Shown piece after piece: positions 28,201 through 37,530 of a stretch of DNA of 64,000 nt. The stretch is taken from the NCBI GenBank assembly GCA_963841965.1, contig CAWJES010000001.1:248001-312000 (forward strand), written 5' to 3'. The first letter of the stretch is position 1, and each line of letters starts with the position of its first letter. The DNA is from Palsa-459 sp963841965. Its GTDB lineage: Bacteria; Actinomycetota; Acidimicrobiia; Acidimicrobiales; RAAP-2. A model generated the notes under the pieces. That model saw nothing but the letters and a program-made list of their open reading frames with translations. It was not told the origin of the DNA and did not search any database. The position numbers and the translations under genes are program-made.

Positions 28201-29071
28201 CACGACCGACTCCGCCATCGCGCAGGCCGTCCCGGCACCCCGTCGCCGGGCGCGCCGCGGGTTCGGCCCGTTCTACTGGATCTGCGTCGGCTGGCTCGGC
28301 GTGCTCGCGCTCGTGACGGTCTTCGCGGGTGTGCTGCCCCTCGAGGACCCCACCGAAATTGCGGCGAACGCGCTGCCGAACGCCTCGCCGTCCGCCAGCC
28401 ACCTCCTCGGCACCGACGACCTCGGCCGCGACATCCTCAGCCGCGTGATCCACGGTGCGCAGGTGTCCCTCGAGATCGGGATCGGCGCCACGGCAATCGG
28501 GATCGGGATCGGGGGCGTGCTCGGCATGCTCGCCGCGTACAAGCGCGGCAGGCTCGACGGCTGGCTGTCGCTCCTCATGTACACGGGCCTCGCCTTCCCC
28601 GCGATCATCGCCGTGATCGCCATCCTCAACTTCTGGGGGCACGCCGAAGCGCACCTCGTCGTCGTGCTGGGCCTGTTCAGCGTCCCGCTCATCTTCCGCC
28701 TCGTGCGTGCCGCCACGCTGTCGTCGGCGACCAAGGAGTACGTCACCGCTGCGCGCTCCCAGGGTGCGACGTCTGCGCGCGTGCTGGCGCGGGACATCTT
28801 CCCCAATGTCGCGCCGACGATCCTGACCTACACGATCTTCACGCTGGGCGGGATCATCGCGACCGAGGGCGCCCTCGCGTTCATCGGGCTGAGCGTCCTG
28901 CCCCCCGAGTCCTCGTGGGGCAACATGATCGCCGAGTCCTCCTCGGTCCAGCCGGTGAACCTCTGGCTCATGCTCGTGCCCACGCTCGCCCTCTTCTTCA
29001 CCCTGGTCGCGCTCAACTACGTCGGCGAGCGGCTGCGCCAGCACTTCGACGGCACCGAGGCGCGGTCATGA
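28193..29071 (+). CDS. Peptide ABC transporter permease, DppC/OppC type
   Basis: A 292-residue permease with the cytoplasmic N-terminus and first helix typical of DppC. The block HLLGTDDLGRDILSRVIHGAQVSL (shown from HLLGTDDLGRDI) is diagnostic, and the EAA loop reads KEYVTAARSQGATSARVLAR. About six helices follow the family pattern. The GTG at 28193 overlaps dppB by 8 bases. It pairs with DppB to form the translocation path for di- or oligopeptides or a similar solute. Confidence 0.93.
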   Translation: MRSTTDSAIAQAVPAPRRRARRGFGPFYWICVGWLGVLALVTVFAGVLPLEDPTEIAANALPNASPSASHLLGTDDLGRDILSRVIHGAQVSLEIGIGATAIGIGIGGVLGMLAAYKRGRLDGWLSLLMYTGLAFPAIIAVIAILNFWGHAEAHLVVVLGLFSVPLIFRLVRAATLSSATKEYVTAARSQGATSARVLARDIFPNVAPTILTYTIFTLGGIIATEGALAFIGLSVLPPESSWGNMIAESSSVQPVNLWLMLVPTLALFFTLVALNYVGERLRQHFDGTEARS

Positions 29072-30124
29072 TCGACGCGCCAACCCCGTCCGGGGATGCC
29101 GGGGGGCCTTCGACGCTGCTCGACGTCAGTCAGCTGCGCACGACCTTCGAGACGGCCCGGGGACCTCTCACAGCCGTCGATTCGGTGAGCTTCTCCCTGG
29201 ACCGCGGCGAGACCCTGGGCGTCGTCGGCGAGTCGGGATCCGGCAAGACGGTGCTCGTCCGATCCATCATGGGGCTCCTTCCGGGCCGCGGGACCACCAC
29301 GACCGGGTCGGTGGCGCTCGACGGGATCGAGCTCGTCGGCGCGCCGCGCGAGGCGCTCCGAGCCCTGTGGGCAGAGCGGATCTCCATGGTCTTCCAGGAT
29401 CCGATGTCGTCGCTCAACCCTGTCCAGCGCGTGGGAAACCAGATCACCGAGACCCTCCGCGTCCACCAGCGGCTCGGACGACGCGACGCGCGCGCCAAGG
29501 CCGTGCAGCTGCTCGCGCAGGTCGGGATTCCCTCGCCCGCCGAACGCGCGCGCGCCTACCCGGTGCAGCTCGAGCGGCGGGATGCGCCAGCGGGTCATGA
29601 TCGCCATCGCACTCGCCTGCGGCCCGGAGCTGCTCCTCGCGGACGAGCCGACCACCGGCCTGGACGTCACGATCCAGGCGCAGATCCTTGACCTCCTCGA
29701 GGATCTGCAGTCGACGCGGGGCATGGCCATGATCCTCGTCACCCACGACCTCGGCGTCGTCGCGACGCGAACCGACCGGATCATGGTCATGTACGCAGGC
29801 AGGGTCGTGGAGCTCGCGCCAACCCGACGCCTCTTCTCCGACATGCGCATGCCCTACACCGAGGCGCTGCTCAACTCCACGCCGCGGCTGGACCAGGCGA
29901 GCCACACCCGGCTCCGCGCGATCGAGGGCAGGCCGCCCGACCTGGTGGACCCAGACCCAGGCTGCGCCTTCGCGCCCCGATGCGACTACGCGACGGACCA
30001 GTGCCGCACGCAGGTCCCTCCGCTCACGGCCGACGAGCACGATGCCGCGCATCTCTTCGCGTGCTGGCACCCCAGGGGGACGCCGGTCCGGGCAGTGGCC
30101 CCATCGAGGTCCGGCGATGGCTGA
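29068..30124 (+). CDS. Peptide ABC transporter ATPase, DppD/OppD type (one frame break)
   Basis: About 351 residues after repair. The first part has Walker A GESGSGKTVL, and Q-loop VFQDPMSSLNPVQRVG. The second part has the rest of the ATPase, Walker B LLLADEPTTGLDVT, the switch His in ILVTHDLG, and the C-terminal Cys-rich oligopeptide motif (CAFAPRCDYATDQC). Between them the frame slips at 29571-29572. Removing one G restores the signature LSGGMRQR. The ATG at 29068 overlaps the dppC stop by 4 bases, and total length becomes a whole number of codons after removing one base. Confidence 0.9.
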
Positions 30125-31112
30125 TGCCGTGCGCGAGGCGCCGCTCCTCTCGGTCCGGGACCTGCACGTCTCCTTCACGAAGGGGGGCCACACGGTCCAG
30201 GCGGTGGCCGGCGTCTCGTTCGACCTGCAGGCGGGCGAGACCCTGGGGCTCGTCGGTGAGTCCGGGTGCGGGAAGTCCACGACCGGTCGAGCGACCGCCC
30301 AGATCATCCGGCCGACGCGGGGCAGCGTCACCCTCGGCGGCGTCGAGCTCACGACCCTGCGGTCGGGCCGGCTGCGCAAGGAGCGCACCCGGCTGCAGAT
30401 GATCTTCCAGGATCCGGTGTCCTCGCTCAACCCCCGGCGCAGGGTCATCGACATCGTGGCCGAGCCGCTCGACATATGGGGCACCGCCACGGGGACCGAG
30501 CGCACGCGGATCGCGTCGGAGATGCTCGAGGCGGTCGGGATGGACCCCGCGCTCACCGCGCAGCGCTACCCGCGGCAGTTCTCAGGCGGACAGTGCCAGC
30601 GCATCAGCATCGCCCGCGCGCTGTGCATGCGCCCCGAGGTGCTCGTCTGCGACGAGGTCGTCTCGGCCCTCGACGTCTCGATCCAAGCCCAGATCCTGAA
30701 CCTCATCGAGGACCTGAAGCGCGACTACTCGCTCACCGTGCTCTTCATCGCCCACGACCTCGCGGTCGTGAAGAACGTGAGCGACCGGGTCGCCGTCATG
30801 TACCTGGGGCGGCTCTGCGAGGTCGCGACGAGCGACGCCCTCTACGCGTCGCCGGCCCATCCCTACACGGCGGCCCTGCTCGCGTCGGCCGTGGAACCGG
30901 ATCCCGACGCACCCAGACGCCACGCGCCGCTGGACGGCGAGCCGCCGAGCCCGCTGGACCCGCCGTCGGGCTGCCGCTTCCGCACGCGGTGTCCCCGCGC
31001 CGCGGAGCGGTGCGCTCTGGAGGAGCCGCAGCTCCGCGCGATCGGACCCGGCCGGGAGGTGGCGTGCCACTTCCCGCTCGCCGGGGACGACGGGCCCCCG
31101 ACCGCCGACTGA
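30117..31112 (+). CDS. Peptide ABC transporter ATPase, DppF/OppF type
   Basis: A 331-residue ATPase with Walker A GESGCGKSTTGRA, Q-loop IFQDPVSSLNPRRRV, signature FSGGQCQRISIARAL (Cys where Arg is usual after GGQ), Walker B VLVCDEVVSALDVS, and switch His in FIAHDLAVV. The C-terminal oligopeptide-transporter extension has CRFRTRCPRAAERC. The ATG at 30117 overlaps dppD by 8 bases. It ends 22 bases from the convergent rpsA. Confidence 0.93.
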   Translation: MADAVREAPLLSVRDLHVSFTKGGHTVQAVAGVSFDLQAGETLGLVGESGCGKSTTGRATAQIIRPTRGSVTLGGVELTTLRSGRLRKERTRLQMIFQDPVSSLNPRRRVIDIVAEPLDIWGTATGTERTRIASEMLEAVGMDPALTAQRYPRQFSGGQCQRISIARALCMRPEVLVCDEVVSALDVSIQAQILNLIEDLKRDYSLTVLFIAHDLAVVKNVSDRVAVMYLGRLCEVATSDALYASPAHPYTAALLASAVEPDPDAPRRHAPLDGEPPSPLDPPSGCRFRTRCPRAAERCALEEPQLRAIGPGREVACHFPLAGDDGPPTAD

Positions 31113-31134
31113 GGGATCCCGAGGCGCCTCTTCG

Positions 31135-32565
31135 CTACTCGGCCGGTGCGTCCGCTGCGCCGACCTCGGCGGCGTCGGCCTCAGTGACCGCTGCCGCCGG
31201 GGCGACCGCCTCGGGGGCAGCCGGTGCTGCTGGCTCGTCCTCGCTCGCTGCAGGCTGCGCCGCGCCGACCTCCGCCGCATAGTCGGCCCACGCCGCCTGT
31301 GCCTCGGTCTCGGGCGTGAACTCGAGGTCGGTGTAGTCGTGGGTCCCGATGTAGTTGCCCTCTTCGTCGTACGCGTGCGCACCGAAGGCCTCGCGGTACT
31401 CCTCGGAGACCTCGCCGCCCTCCAGGGCCTGCTTGATCGAGAGGCTGATCCGACGGCGCTGGGTGTCGACCTCGATGATCTTCACCCACAGCTCCTCGCC
31501 GGGGGTCACAACCTGCTCGGGGGTGTCGACGTGGTGGGCCGCCATCTCCGAGATGTGCACGAGCCCCTCGATGCCGTCGCCGACCTGGACGAACGCCCCG
31601 AACGGCACGAGCTTCGTGATCCGCCCGTAGACGAGCTGGCCCACCTCGTGAGTGTTGGCGAACTCCTGCCACGGGTCGATCTGGGTGGCCTTGAGCGAGA
31701 GGCTGATGCGCTCCTTCTCCAGGTCGACGTCGAGGACCTCGACATCCACCTCGTCGCCCACGGCGACGACGGACGAGGGGTGCTCCACGTGCTTCCAGCT
31801 GAGCTCGGAGACGTGGATGAGGCCGTCCATGCCGCCGAGGTCGACGAATGCACCGAAGTTCACGACCGACGAGATGACGCCGTGGCGGCGCTCCCGCGGC
31901 TTCAGGTTCGCGAGGAAGTCCCCGCGCTGCTCCTTCTGGGTCTCCTCGAGCCACGCGCGACGGGAGAGCACGACGTTGTTCCGGTTGCGGTCGAGCTCGA
32001 TGATCTTCGCCTCGATGACCTTGCCCACGTAGGGCTGCAGCTCGCGCACGCGGCGCAGCTCGACGAGCGACGCGGGGAGGAAGCCCCGCAGGCCGATGTC
32101 GACGATGAGGCCGCCCTTGACCACTTCGATGACCGGGCCCTTCACGACCTCGTCCTTGGCCTTCAGCTGCTCGATCGTCGTCCAGGCCTTCTCGTACTGC
32201 GCCCGCTTCTTGGAGAGGATCAGCCGACCCTCCTTGTCCTCCTTCTGGAGGACAAGCGCCTCGACGTGCTCGCCCATCGAGACGATGTCCGCGGGGTTGA
32301 CGTCGTTGCGGATGGAGAGCTCGCGGGCGGGGATCACGCCCTCGGACTTGAAGCCGATGTCGAGGAGGACCTCGTCCTTGTCGATCTTGACGATGGTGCC
32401 CTCGACGACATCGCCGTCCTCGAACTGCAAGATGGTCTGGGCAACCGCCTCCTCGAGCTCCGGCTCGGAGAGGTCGTCCTCGGTGATGGTCCGCGGGACG
32501 TACGTCCCGTCCTCGGAGAAGGTCCCCATCGCGACCGTGGACAGGAGAGTGGAGTGCTCGGGCAT
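31135..32565 (-). CDS. rpsA: 30S ribosomal protein S1
   Basis: A 476-residue protein with four S1 RNA-binding repeats at about residues 50-125, 138-205, 223-295 and 310-382. Repeats show the VxGxV/GxFVDxGG/GLIHxSELS pattern, for example NFGAFVDLGGMDGLIHVSELS in two pieces NFGAFVDLGG and MDGLIHVSELS. The C-terminus is a long Ala/Glu-rich tail, common in actinobacteria. S1 helps leadered mRNAs bind the 30S subunit, which is relevant because many genes here look leaderless. The ATG at 32565 is preceded by a GCGAG-type site; an in-frame ATG at 32529 is an alternative. It sits downstream of polA as in mycobacteria. Confidence 0.96.
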   Translation of the reverse strand: MPEHSTLLSTVAMGTFSEDGTYVPRTITEDDLSEPELEEAVAQTILQFEDGDVVEGTIVKIDKDEVLLDIGFKSEGVIPARELSIRNDVNPADIVSMGEHVEALVLQKEDKEGRLILSKKRAQYEKAWTTIEQLKAKDEVVKGPVIEVVKGGLIVDIGLRGFLPASLVELRRVRELQPYVGKVIEAKIIELDRNRNNVVLSRRAWLEETQKEQRGDFLANLKPRERRHGVISSVVNFGAFVDLGGMDGLIHVSELSWKHVEHPSSVVAVGDEVDVEVLDVDLEKERISLSLKATQIDPWQEFANTHEVGQLVYGRITKLVPFGAFVQVGDGIEGLVHISEMAAHHVDTPEQVVTPGEELWVKIIEVDTQRRRISLSIKQALEGGEVSEEYREAFGAHAYDEEGNYIGTHDYTDLEFTPETEAQAAWADYAAEVGAAQPAASEDEPAAPAAPEAVAPAAAVTEADAAEVGAADAPAE

Positions 32566-32658
32566 TACGACTCGCTTTCACGCAGGTGACCGCACCGGGG
32601 TCGGGTTGGGGGATGGAGGTGGACCGCCGGCGCCGATCCGGGGCAAGACGCTAGCAGC

Positions 32659-32674
32659 CCCCTGGATTCAGGGG
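32659..32674 (-). terminator. Possible terminator hairpin downstream of polA
   Basis: A perfect 6-base stem (CCCCTG/CAGGGG) with a 4-base loop, 10 bases after the polA stop on the minus strand. A second inverted pair CTAGC...GCTAG flanks it. There is no T run after it. The same 118-base gap must hold the rpsA leader. Confidence 0.4.
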
Positions 32675-32683
32675 ATCTCGCGG

Positions 32684-35381
32684 CTAGTGCTTGGCCTCGG
32701 CCCACGACGGACCCCAGCCGAGGGACACCTCCAGAGGCACGCGCAGCGCCACGACCCCGGTCAGGGCCTCGAGGGCGGTGGCGGTCACCTCCTCGTGCTC
32801 GCCCGGGGGCGCCTCGACAAGGACCTCGTCGTGCACCTGCAGCACGATCCTCGCATCGAGACCCAGGGCGGCGAGCGCCCCATCGAGCCTGACCAGCGCG
32901 AGCTTGAAGATGTCGGCGGCGGTCCCCTGGATCCCTGCGTTCATGGCCTGGCGCTCGGCGGCCGCCCGCGCGGCCCCGGTGCCCTCGGTCAGCTCGGGCA
33001 GCCGTCGGATGCGGCCGAAGGCCGTCGTCGTGTAGCCATCGACCCTCGCCCGCGCGACGGTCTCGTCCATGTACGTCCGGACGCCGGGGAAGGCCTCGAA
33101 GTACTGGTCCATGAACTCCTTCGCCTCGCCCACCGAGATCCCGAACCGCCGGGAGAACCCGTAGGCCTCCATGCCGTACGCGAGGCCGTAGCGAGACGGC
33201 CTTGGCGCGCTCTCGCTGCTCGTGGGTGACCTCGTCGGGCGGCGTCGCGAAGACGACGCCCGCGATGAACCGGTGGACGTCGACGTTGGAGTCGAATGCG
33301 GCGCAGAGGCCCTCGTCGCCCGAGAGGTGCGCGATGACCCGGAGCTCGATCTGGTCGTAGTCCGCGACCATGAGCGACCATCCGGGCGCCGGGACGAAGG
33401 CGCGGCGGAAGCGCCGCCCGTCCTCCGTGCGGGTGGGGATGTTGTGCAGGTTCGGCTGCTCCGAGCTGAGCCTCCCCGTGCGGGCCACGGTCTGGCGGAA
33501 GCGAGCGTGGATCCGGCCGTCGTCCTCGGACCTCCGCGGCAAGGCTGTCGCCGTAGGTGCTCCGGAGCTTGTCGACCTCGCGGTATCGCAGCAGCAGGTC
33601 GATCACCGGGTGCTCACCGCGCAGCCCCTCGAGGGTCGCAGCGTCGGTCGAGTACCCGGTCTTGGTCTTGCGGCCCTTCGTGAGACCGAGCTCCTCGTAC
33701 AGCACGGTCTGGAGCTGCTGGGTGGAGTTGATCTTGAAGTCGTGGCCAACCGACGCTCGGATCGCGTCCTCGAGCGTCGCCGCCTCTGCGCGCAGGTCCT
33801 CCGCGATCCCACGCAGCACGTCGGCGTCGACGCAGATGCCCCGGTCCTCCATGCGCGCCAGCACCCGGAGCAGGGGCAGCTCCATCTCCCGGTACAGGGC
33901 GCGGAACTGGGGATCCTCGAGCTGGGGCGCCAGTGCCTCGACGAGCTCCGCGATCGCGGCCGCGTGCTCGCGGAGCAGGGCGTCGTCCACGCCTTGGTCG
34001 TCGAGCAGGGAGGCCGGTGCCGAGGCGTGTCCCGCCCAGGGCGCCGATCGCCCGGTGACGTCCGCGTACACCTCTGCGAGCTGGTAGCGGCCGCTGCTCG
34101 TGTCAAGCAGGTACGCGGCGATCGCCGTGTCGTGCTCGGGGACGCCGAGGTCGATGCCGCGCGCCAGCGCGGCGCGCCAGAGCTCCTTGAGATCATGTCC
34201 GGCCGTTCGCGTGCATCGGGCGAGGGCCCCCAGGACAGCGTCGACGTCGCCCGTCGCGCCCTCGACCGAACCGGCGACTCTGCGCTCGGGGTCCGCGACC
34301 AGCAGGCTGCTGACCGCCTCGCCGGCGAGCGCGGCGTCCACGACGAGGGAGCGCTGCTCCTCGACGGCGCCCGCGATGAGCGCCGGCACGCTGTCCGCCG
34401 CTGCGAACGCGTCCGCGACCGCGGGGGGATCGCTTCGGGTGTCGGATCCGGCGCACTCTCGACCACCGCCGTCGGGGCTGTCGGCCCCCGGTCCGAAGAG
34501 CCCTGCGTCGAGGAGCTTCTCGATCCTCGACCACTGGCCCTGCATGTCGACGGCCTCGAAGCACGAGCGCGCCCGGTCGCGCTCCCACCCGCCGACAGTC
34601 AGCTGGTCCGGGTCGACGTCGAGGTCCACGTCGCGGATCAGCCGCATCACGCTGGCGTTGCGGCGAGCGAGCTCCTCGTTGGCTGCCAGGTTCTCGCGGA
34701 GCTTGGGAGTCAGCCCACCCAGGTTGCTGAACAGCTCGTCGAAGTCACGGAACTGGGCAAGCAGTTTCGCTGCAGTCTTCTCCCCCACCCCAGGGACGCC
34801 GGGGAGGTTGTCCGAGGGGTCTCCACGCAGCGCCGCGAGCAGCGGGTAGCGGGCGGGCTCGATGCCGGTGCGCTCCACGATCCCCGCCTCGTCGTAGAGC
34901 GAGTAGTCCGACACGCCCCGGCGGTTGTACAGCACGCGCACGAAGGGGTCCTCCACGAGCTGGAAGCAGTCTCGGTCGCCCGTCACGACGATCACGTCGC
35001 GCCCCTCGTCGCGTGCCCGCGACGCGAGCGTCGCGAGCACGTCGTCCGCCTCGAAGCCGACCTTCGAGACAACGGGGATCGACAGCGATCCGAGGAGATC
35101 GACGATGATCCCGAACTGCGGCTCGAGCTCGGGGGCGTCGCGTCCCTGCCGCCCTTGTAGTCCGCCACCATCTCGTCGCGGAACGTCCCGCCGGGGAGGT
35201 CGAACGCGACCGCGATGCCCGACGGCTGCTGGTCCTTGGCCAGCACCGCGAGCATCGACATGAAGCCGTAGACGGCGTTGGTGACGACGCCGTCCTTGGT
35301 TGCCATGTCCGGCGGGAGCGCGAAGAACGCCCGGAACGCGAGCGACATGCCGTCGAGCAGCAGCAGGGGACGTCGCTCCAT
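32684..35381 (-). CDS. polA: DNA polymerase I (three frame breaks)
   Basis: About 898 residues after repair. The N-terminal 5'-3' exonuclease has LLLLDGMSLAFRAFFALPP, VTGDRDCFQLV and GDPSDNLPGVPGVGEKTA. The middle domain is a degenerate 3'-5' exonuclease. The C-terminal polymerase has ARTGRLSSEQPNLHNIP, VADYDQIELRVIAHLS, NAGIQGTAADIFK and the active site LQVHDEVLVE. Breaks lie at the G run 35131-35135 (one base missing), at 33528-33529 (one extra) and at 33191 (one extra). Net correction gives exactly 899 codons including stop. Because polA is a core gene and all domains are conserved, consensus error is the favoured explanation. The ATG at 35381 follows the regulator gene by 5 bases. Confidence 0.93.
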
Positions 35382-35386
35382 GCGCG

Positions 35387-35977
35387 TCAGGGGCGCAGGG
35401 AGCCGTCGAGGACCGCCTCGGCGACGTCGCGCATCCGGATGCGACGGCTCATCGCCGTGCGCTGGATGAACTCGAAGGCCGTCGGCTCGTCAAGGCCGTC
35501 CTCGCTCATGAGGCGCTCCTTCGCGTCGTCCACGAGCTTGCGCGTGAGGATCTTCTCGTCGACCACCACGTCGCCCGCCGCCTCCGCTGCCGCGGCCGGA
35601 GCCAGCCCGCCGGCAGACGCGACGATCTCCTCGACCACCCGGAGCAGCTCCGGAGAGCGGAATGGCTTGACGAGATAGGCCGCGACGCCGGCGTCGCGGG
35701 CGGTCTCGATCAGGTGCCGCTGGCTGAACGCGGTCAGGAGGATGACCGACGTCCCCTGGCCCGCGACCTGGCGTGCCACGTCGATCCCGTCCGCGCCGGG
35801 CATCTTGATGTCCAGGATCGCGAGGTCCGGCTGCTCGTTCCTGATCGCCTCGAGGGCCTCGAGGCCATTGGACGCCTCCGCGACGACGTCGTATCCGGCG
35901 GACACCAGCAGTTCCTTCAGGTCAAGCCGGATGATCGCCTCGTCGTCCGCGATCACGACGCGGACCTGACCGCTCAC
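35387..35977 (-). CDS. ANTAR-domain response regulator (PdtaR-like)
   Basis: A 196-residue regulator. The receiver domain has acidic residues Asp11-Asp12, phospho-acceptor Asp56 in LAILDIKMPG, Thr82 and Lys104. A short Ala-rich linker leads to an ANTAR RNA-binding domain (about 135-190; KILTRKLVDDAKERLMSEDG, FEFIQRTAMSRRIRMRDVAE). ANTAR proteins bind paired hexaloop hairpins in nascent RNA and prevent termination. Mtb PdtaR (Rv1626) also lies close to polA and rpsA, which supports orthology. No histidine kinase is next to it. The GTG at 35977 overlaps the coiled-coil gene by 4 bases. Confidence 0.9.
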   Translation of the reverse strand: MSGQVRVVIADDEAIIRLDLKELLVSAGYDVVAEASNGLEALEAIRNEQPDLAILDIKMPGADGIDVARQVAGQGTSVILLTAFSQRHLIETARDAGVAAYLVKPFRSPELLRVVEEIVASAGGLAPAAAAEAAGDVVVDEKILTRKLVDDAKERLMSEDGLDEPTAFEFIQRTAMSRRIRMRDVAEAVLDGSLRP

Positions 35978-36270
35978 TTGCGGCTCCCTGCGGGCAGCTC
36001 GCGCAGCAGTCGGTCACGGTCCAAGGTGCACTGCTCGATCTCGCTGCGCAGCGCCGCAGCGGCGCGCTGGGCCACCTCGAACTGGCGGCGGGCATCGGCA
36101 GCCTCCTTGGCTGCGAGGGGCGTCTCGGAGACCAGCGAGCGGACGCGCGCGTCCTCCGCCTCCTCCTCGAGCACCTCGAGCTGCTCGTCGAGCACCGTGA
36201 GCTCGTTGCGCGCGTACCGCACGCGCTGGTGCAGGTCGCGGATCTTGCGCTCCAAGGCTGCCTGTCGCAC
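35974..36270 (-). CDS. Small coiled-coil protein of unknown function
   Basis: A 98-residue, charged, Ala/Glu/Arg-rich protein with heptad periodicity over nearly its whole length (for example LDEQLEVLEEEAEDARVR). There is no signal peptide or membrane helix. I do not recognise a family. It overlaps the ANTAR regulator gene by 4 bases (GTGA), so the two are co-translated and may interact. The GTG at 36270 has TAGGAT exactly 6 bases upstream and no Shine-Dalgarno, making it a leaderless first gene of the regulator-polA unit. Confidence 0.7.
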   Translation of the reverse strand: MRQAALERKIRDLHQRVRYARNELTVLDEQLEVLEEEAEDARVRSLVSETPLAAKEAADARRQFEVAQRAAAALRSEIEQCTLDRDRLLRELPAGSRK

Positions 36271-36276
36271 GGCGCC

Positions 36277-36282
36277 ATCCTA
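36277..36282 (-). promoter_or_regulatory. -10 box of leaderless promoter (TAGGAT) for the coiled-coil/ANTAR/polA unit
   Basis: TAGGAT on the minus strand, then GGCGCC, then the GTG start at 36270. Spacing is exactly 6. Confidence 0.55.
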
Positions 36283-36302
36283 CGTTGGGCACGGCGATCC
36301 CA

Positions 36303-37400
36303 TCAGAGGGCGTAGGAGCGCTCCTCGACGAGCCGCAGCGCCGAGAGCGCGGGAGCCGGCCCGCACCCCGGCGAGGTCCAGAGCGCCTGGCGGCCGCGAT
36401 CCGGTGCCTCGAGCCCGCACGGATCGGACTCCAGGTAGGTGCAGGGCGCAGCGACGTCCCCGTCGAGGCCCCCCGGGTGCAGCGAGGACAGGGCGCCGAG
36501 GACCGCGCGGCCGAGCCCCGCCTCGAAGTACCCCCCGACATACGGGCGGAGACCTGCGTCGAGCGATGCGGTGAGGACCTCGCGGGCGCGCGCGATCCCC
36601 CCGAGCCTCGCGGGCTTGAGGCACACGACGCTCGCCGCGCCGTATCGAGCGATGTCACGGACCGATCGGACCGACCGGACCGACTCGTCGAGGCCCACCG
36701 ACACCGTTCCGCGCTGGGCGAGGATCGCGTGGCTCGCGAGGTCGGCAGCAGCGAAGGGCTGCTCGAGCCACGCCAGCGGCAGCTCGCAGAGCGAGTCGAT
36801 CACCAGCCGGTCACGCTCCGCGTGCAGCGAGCCGTTGGCGTCGGCGACGACCGGCACATGGACCGCGTCGAGCACGACCAGGACCGCGTCGAGCCCCGAG
36901 TCGGGGGACACCTTCACCCGAAGCCGCGTCGCACCCATCGCCACCAGCGCCGACGCCCGGTCGCGGACGAGACCGAGGTCCCCGTCCACGCCCACGACCC
37001 CCGCGAAGCCGACGGCGCTCGCCATCGCTCCGAGCGAGCTGGACAGCGAGACCCCGTCGCGCCGCAGCTCCCGGTCGAGGAGCGCGGCCTCGACGAGGGC
37101 TCCGGCTGCGGCCGCAGCAGGTGTGCCCGCGACCTTGACCACGATCGACGAGGACTCGGGCATCCCTGTTCGCTTCGACGGTGCGAACGCGAGGTCGAGG
37201 ACCCGGTCCCGCAGGACGGAGATGACCTCGTCGGTGATCGCGTCAGGCCCCGGACGCTCTGCGACGGCGCACTCCCCCCAGCCCAGCAGTCCCTCCTCCT
37301 CGACGCGCAGGAAGAGCGAGCGGCGGTCGCCGTGGGTCCGGTCCGCTGCCACGACCGGCACCGAGAGGACGAGCGGCGCCTCGAACAGCGCCACGCTCAC
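36303..37400 (-). CDS. menC: o-Succinylbenzoate synthase (enolase superfamily)
   Basis: A 365-residue enolase-superfamily protein. The barrel has RVKVSPDS (catalytic Lys pair region), VVADANGSL and AWLEQPFAAADL (metal ligands Asp, Glu), GLDESVRSV (third acidic ligand) and VVCLKPARLGGI (second catalytic Lys). These match MenC, which dehydrates SHCHC to o-succinylbenzoate in menaquinone synthesis. Dipeptide epimerases share the fold, but menG and menF in the same window favour MenC. The start could be TTG at 37403 or GTG at 37400; I prefer the GTG. It is divergent from the tRNA-Leu gene. Confidence 0.85.
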   Translation of the reverse strand: MSVALFEAPLVLSVPVVAADRTHGDRRSLFLRVEEEGLLGWGECAVAERPGPDAITDEVISVLRDRVLDLAFAPSKRTGMPESSSIVVKVAGTPAAAAAGALVEAALLDRELRRDGVSLSSSLGAMASAVGFAGVVGVDGDLGLVRDRASALVAMGATRLRVKVSPDSGLDAVLVVLDAVHVPVVADANGSLHAERDRLVIDSLCELPLAWLEQPFAAADLASHAILAQRGTVSVGLDESVRSVRSVRDIARYGAASVVCLKPARLGGIARAREVLTASLDAGLRPYVGGYFEAGLGRAVLGALSSLHPGGLDGDVAAPCTYLESDPCGLEAPDRGRQALWTSPGCGPAPALSALRLVEERSYAL

Positions 37401-37427
37401 CAACCCTGGACTCCGGGTGCGGCCTTG

Positions 37428-37433
37428 TACGAT
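37428..37433 (+). promoter_or_regulatory. -10 box for tRNA-Leu (TACGAT)
   Basis: TACGAT lies 9 bases before the first base of the tRNA. No -35 match is clear. Confidence 0.45.
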
Positions 37434-37442
37434 GACCCGTCT

Positions 37443-37526
37443 GCCCGGATGGCGGAATAGGCAGACGCGGGGGCCTCAAAAGCCCCAGTCCTTCGGGGCG
37501 TGCGGGTTCGAGTCCCGCTCCGGGCA
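37443..37526 (+). tRNA. tRNA-Leu (anticodon CAA)
   Basis: An 84-base class II tRNA. The acceptor stem GCCCGGA pairs with TCCGGGC (37519-37525) and the discriminator is A. The anticodon stem GGGGC/GCCCC encloses the loop CTCAAAA, giving anticodon CAA, which reads UUG. A long variable arm contains CTTCGGGG. The T arm is GCGGG-TTCGAGT-CCCGC. CCA is not encoded. It ends 4 bases from the convergent nitrilase gene. Confidence 0.97.
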
Positions 37527-37530
37527 CGGT

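Noticed and set aside
29565..29580. Programmed ribosomal frameshifting in dppD (and similarly in other broken genes)
   Set aside because: No slippery heptamer with a downstream structure is shared among the sites, directions differ (extra and missing bases), and the genes are not ones known for programmed shifts.
31121..31130. Palindrome GAGGCGCCTC between dppF and rpsA as a terminator
   Set aside because: A 10-base perfect palindrome with no loop and no T run can form at most a 3-base stem. Too weak.
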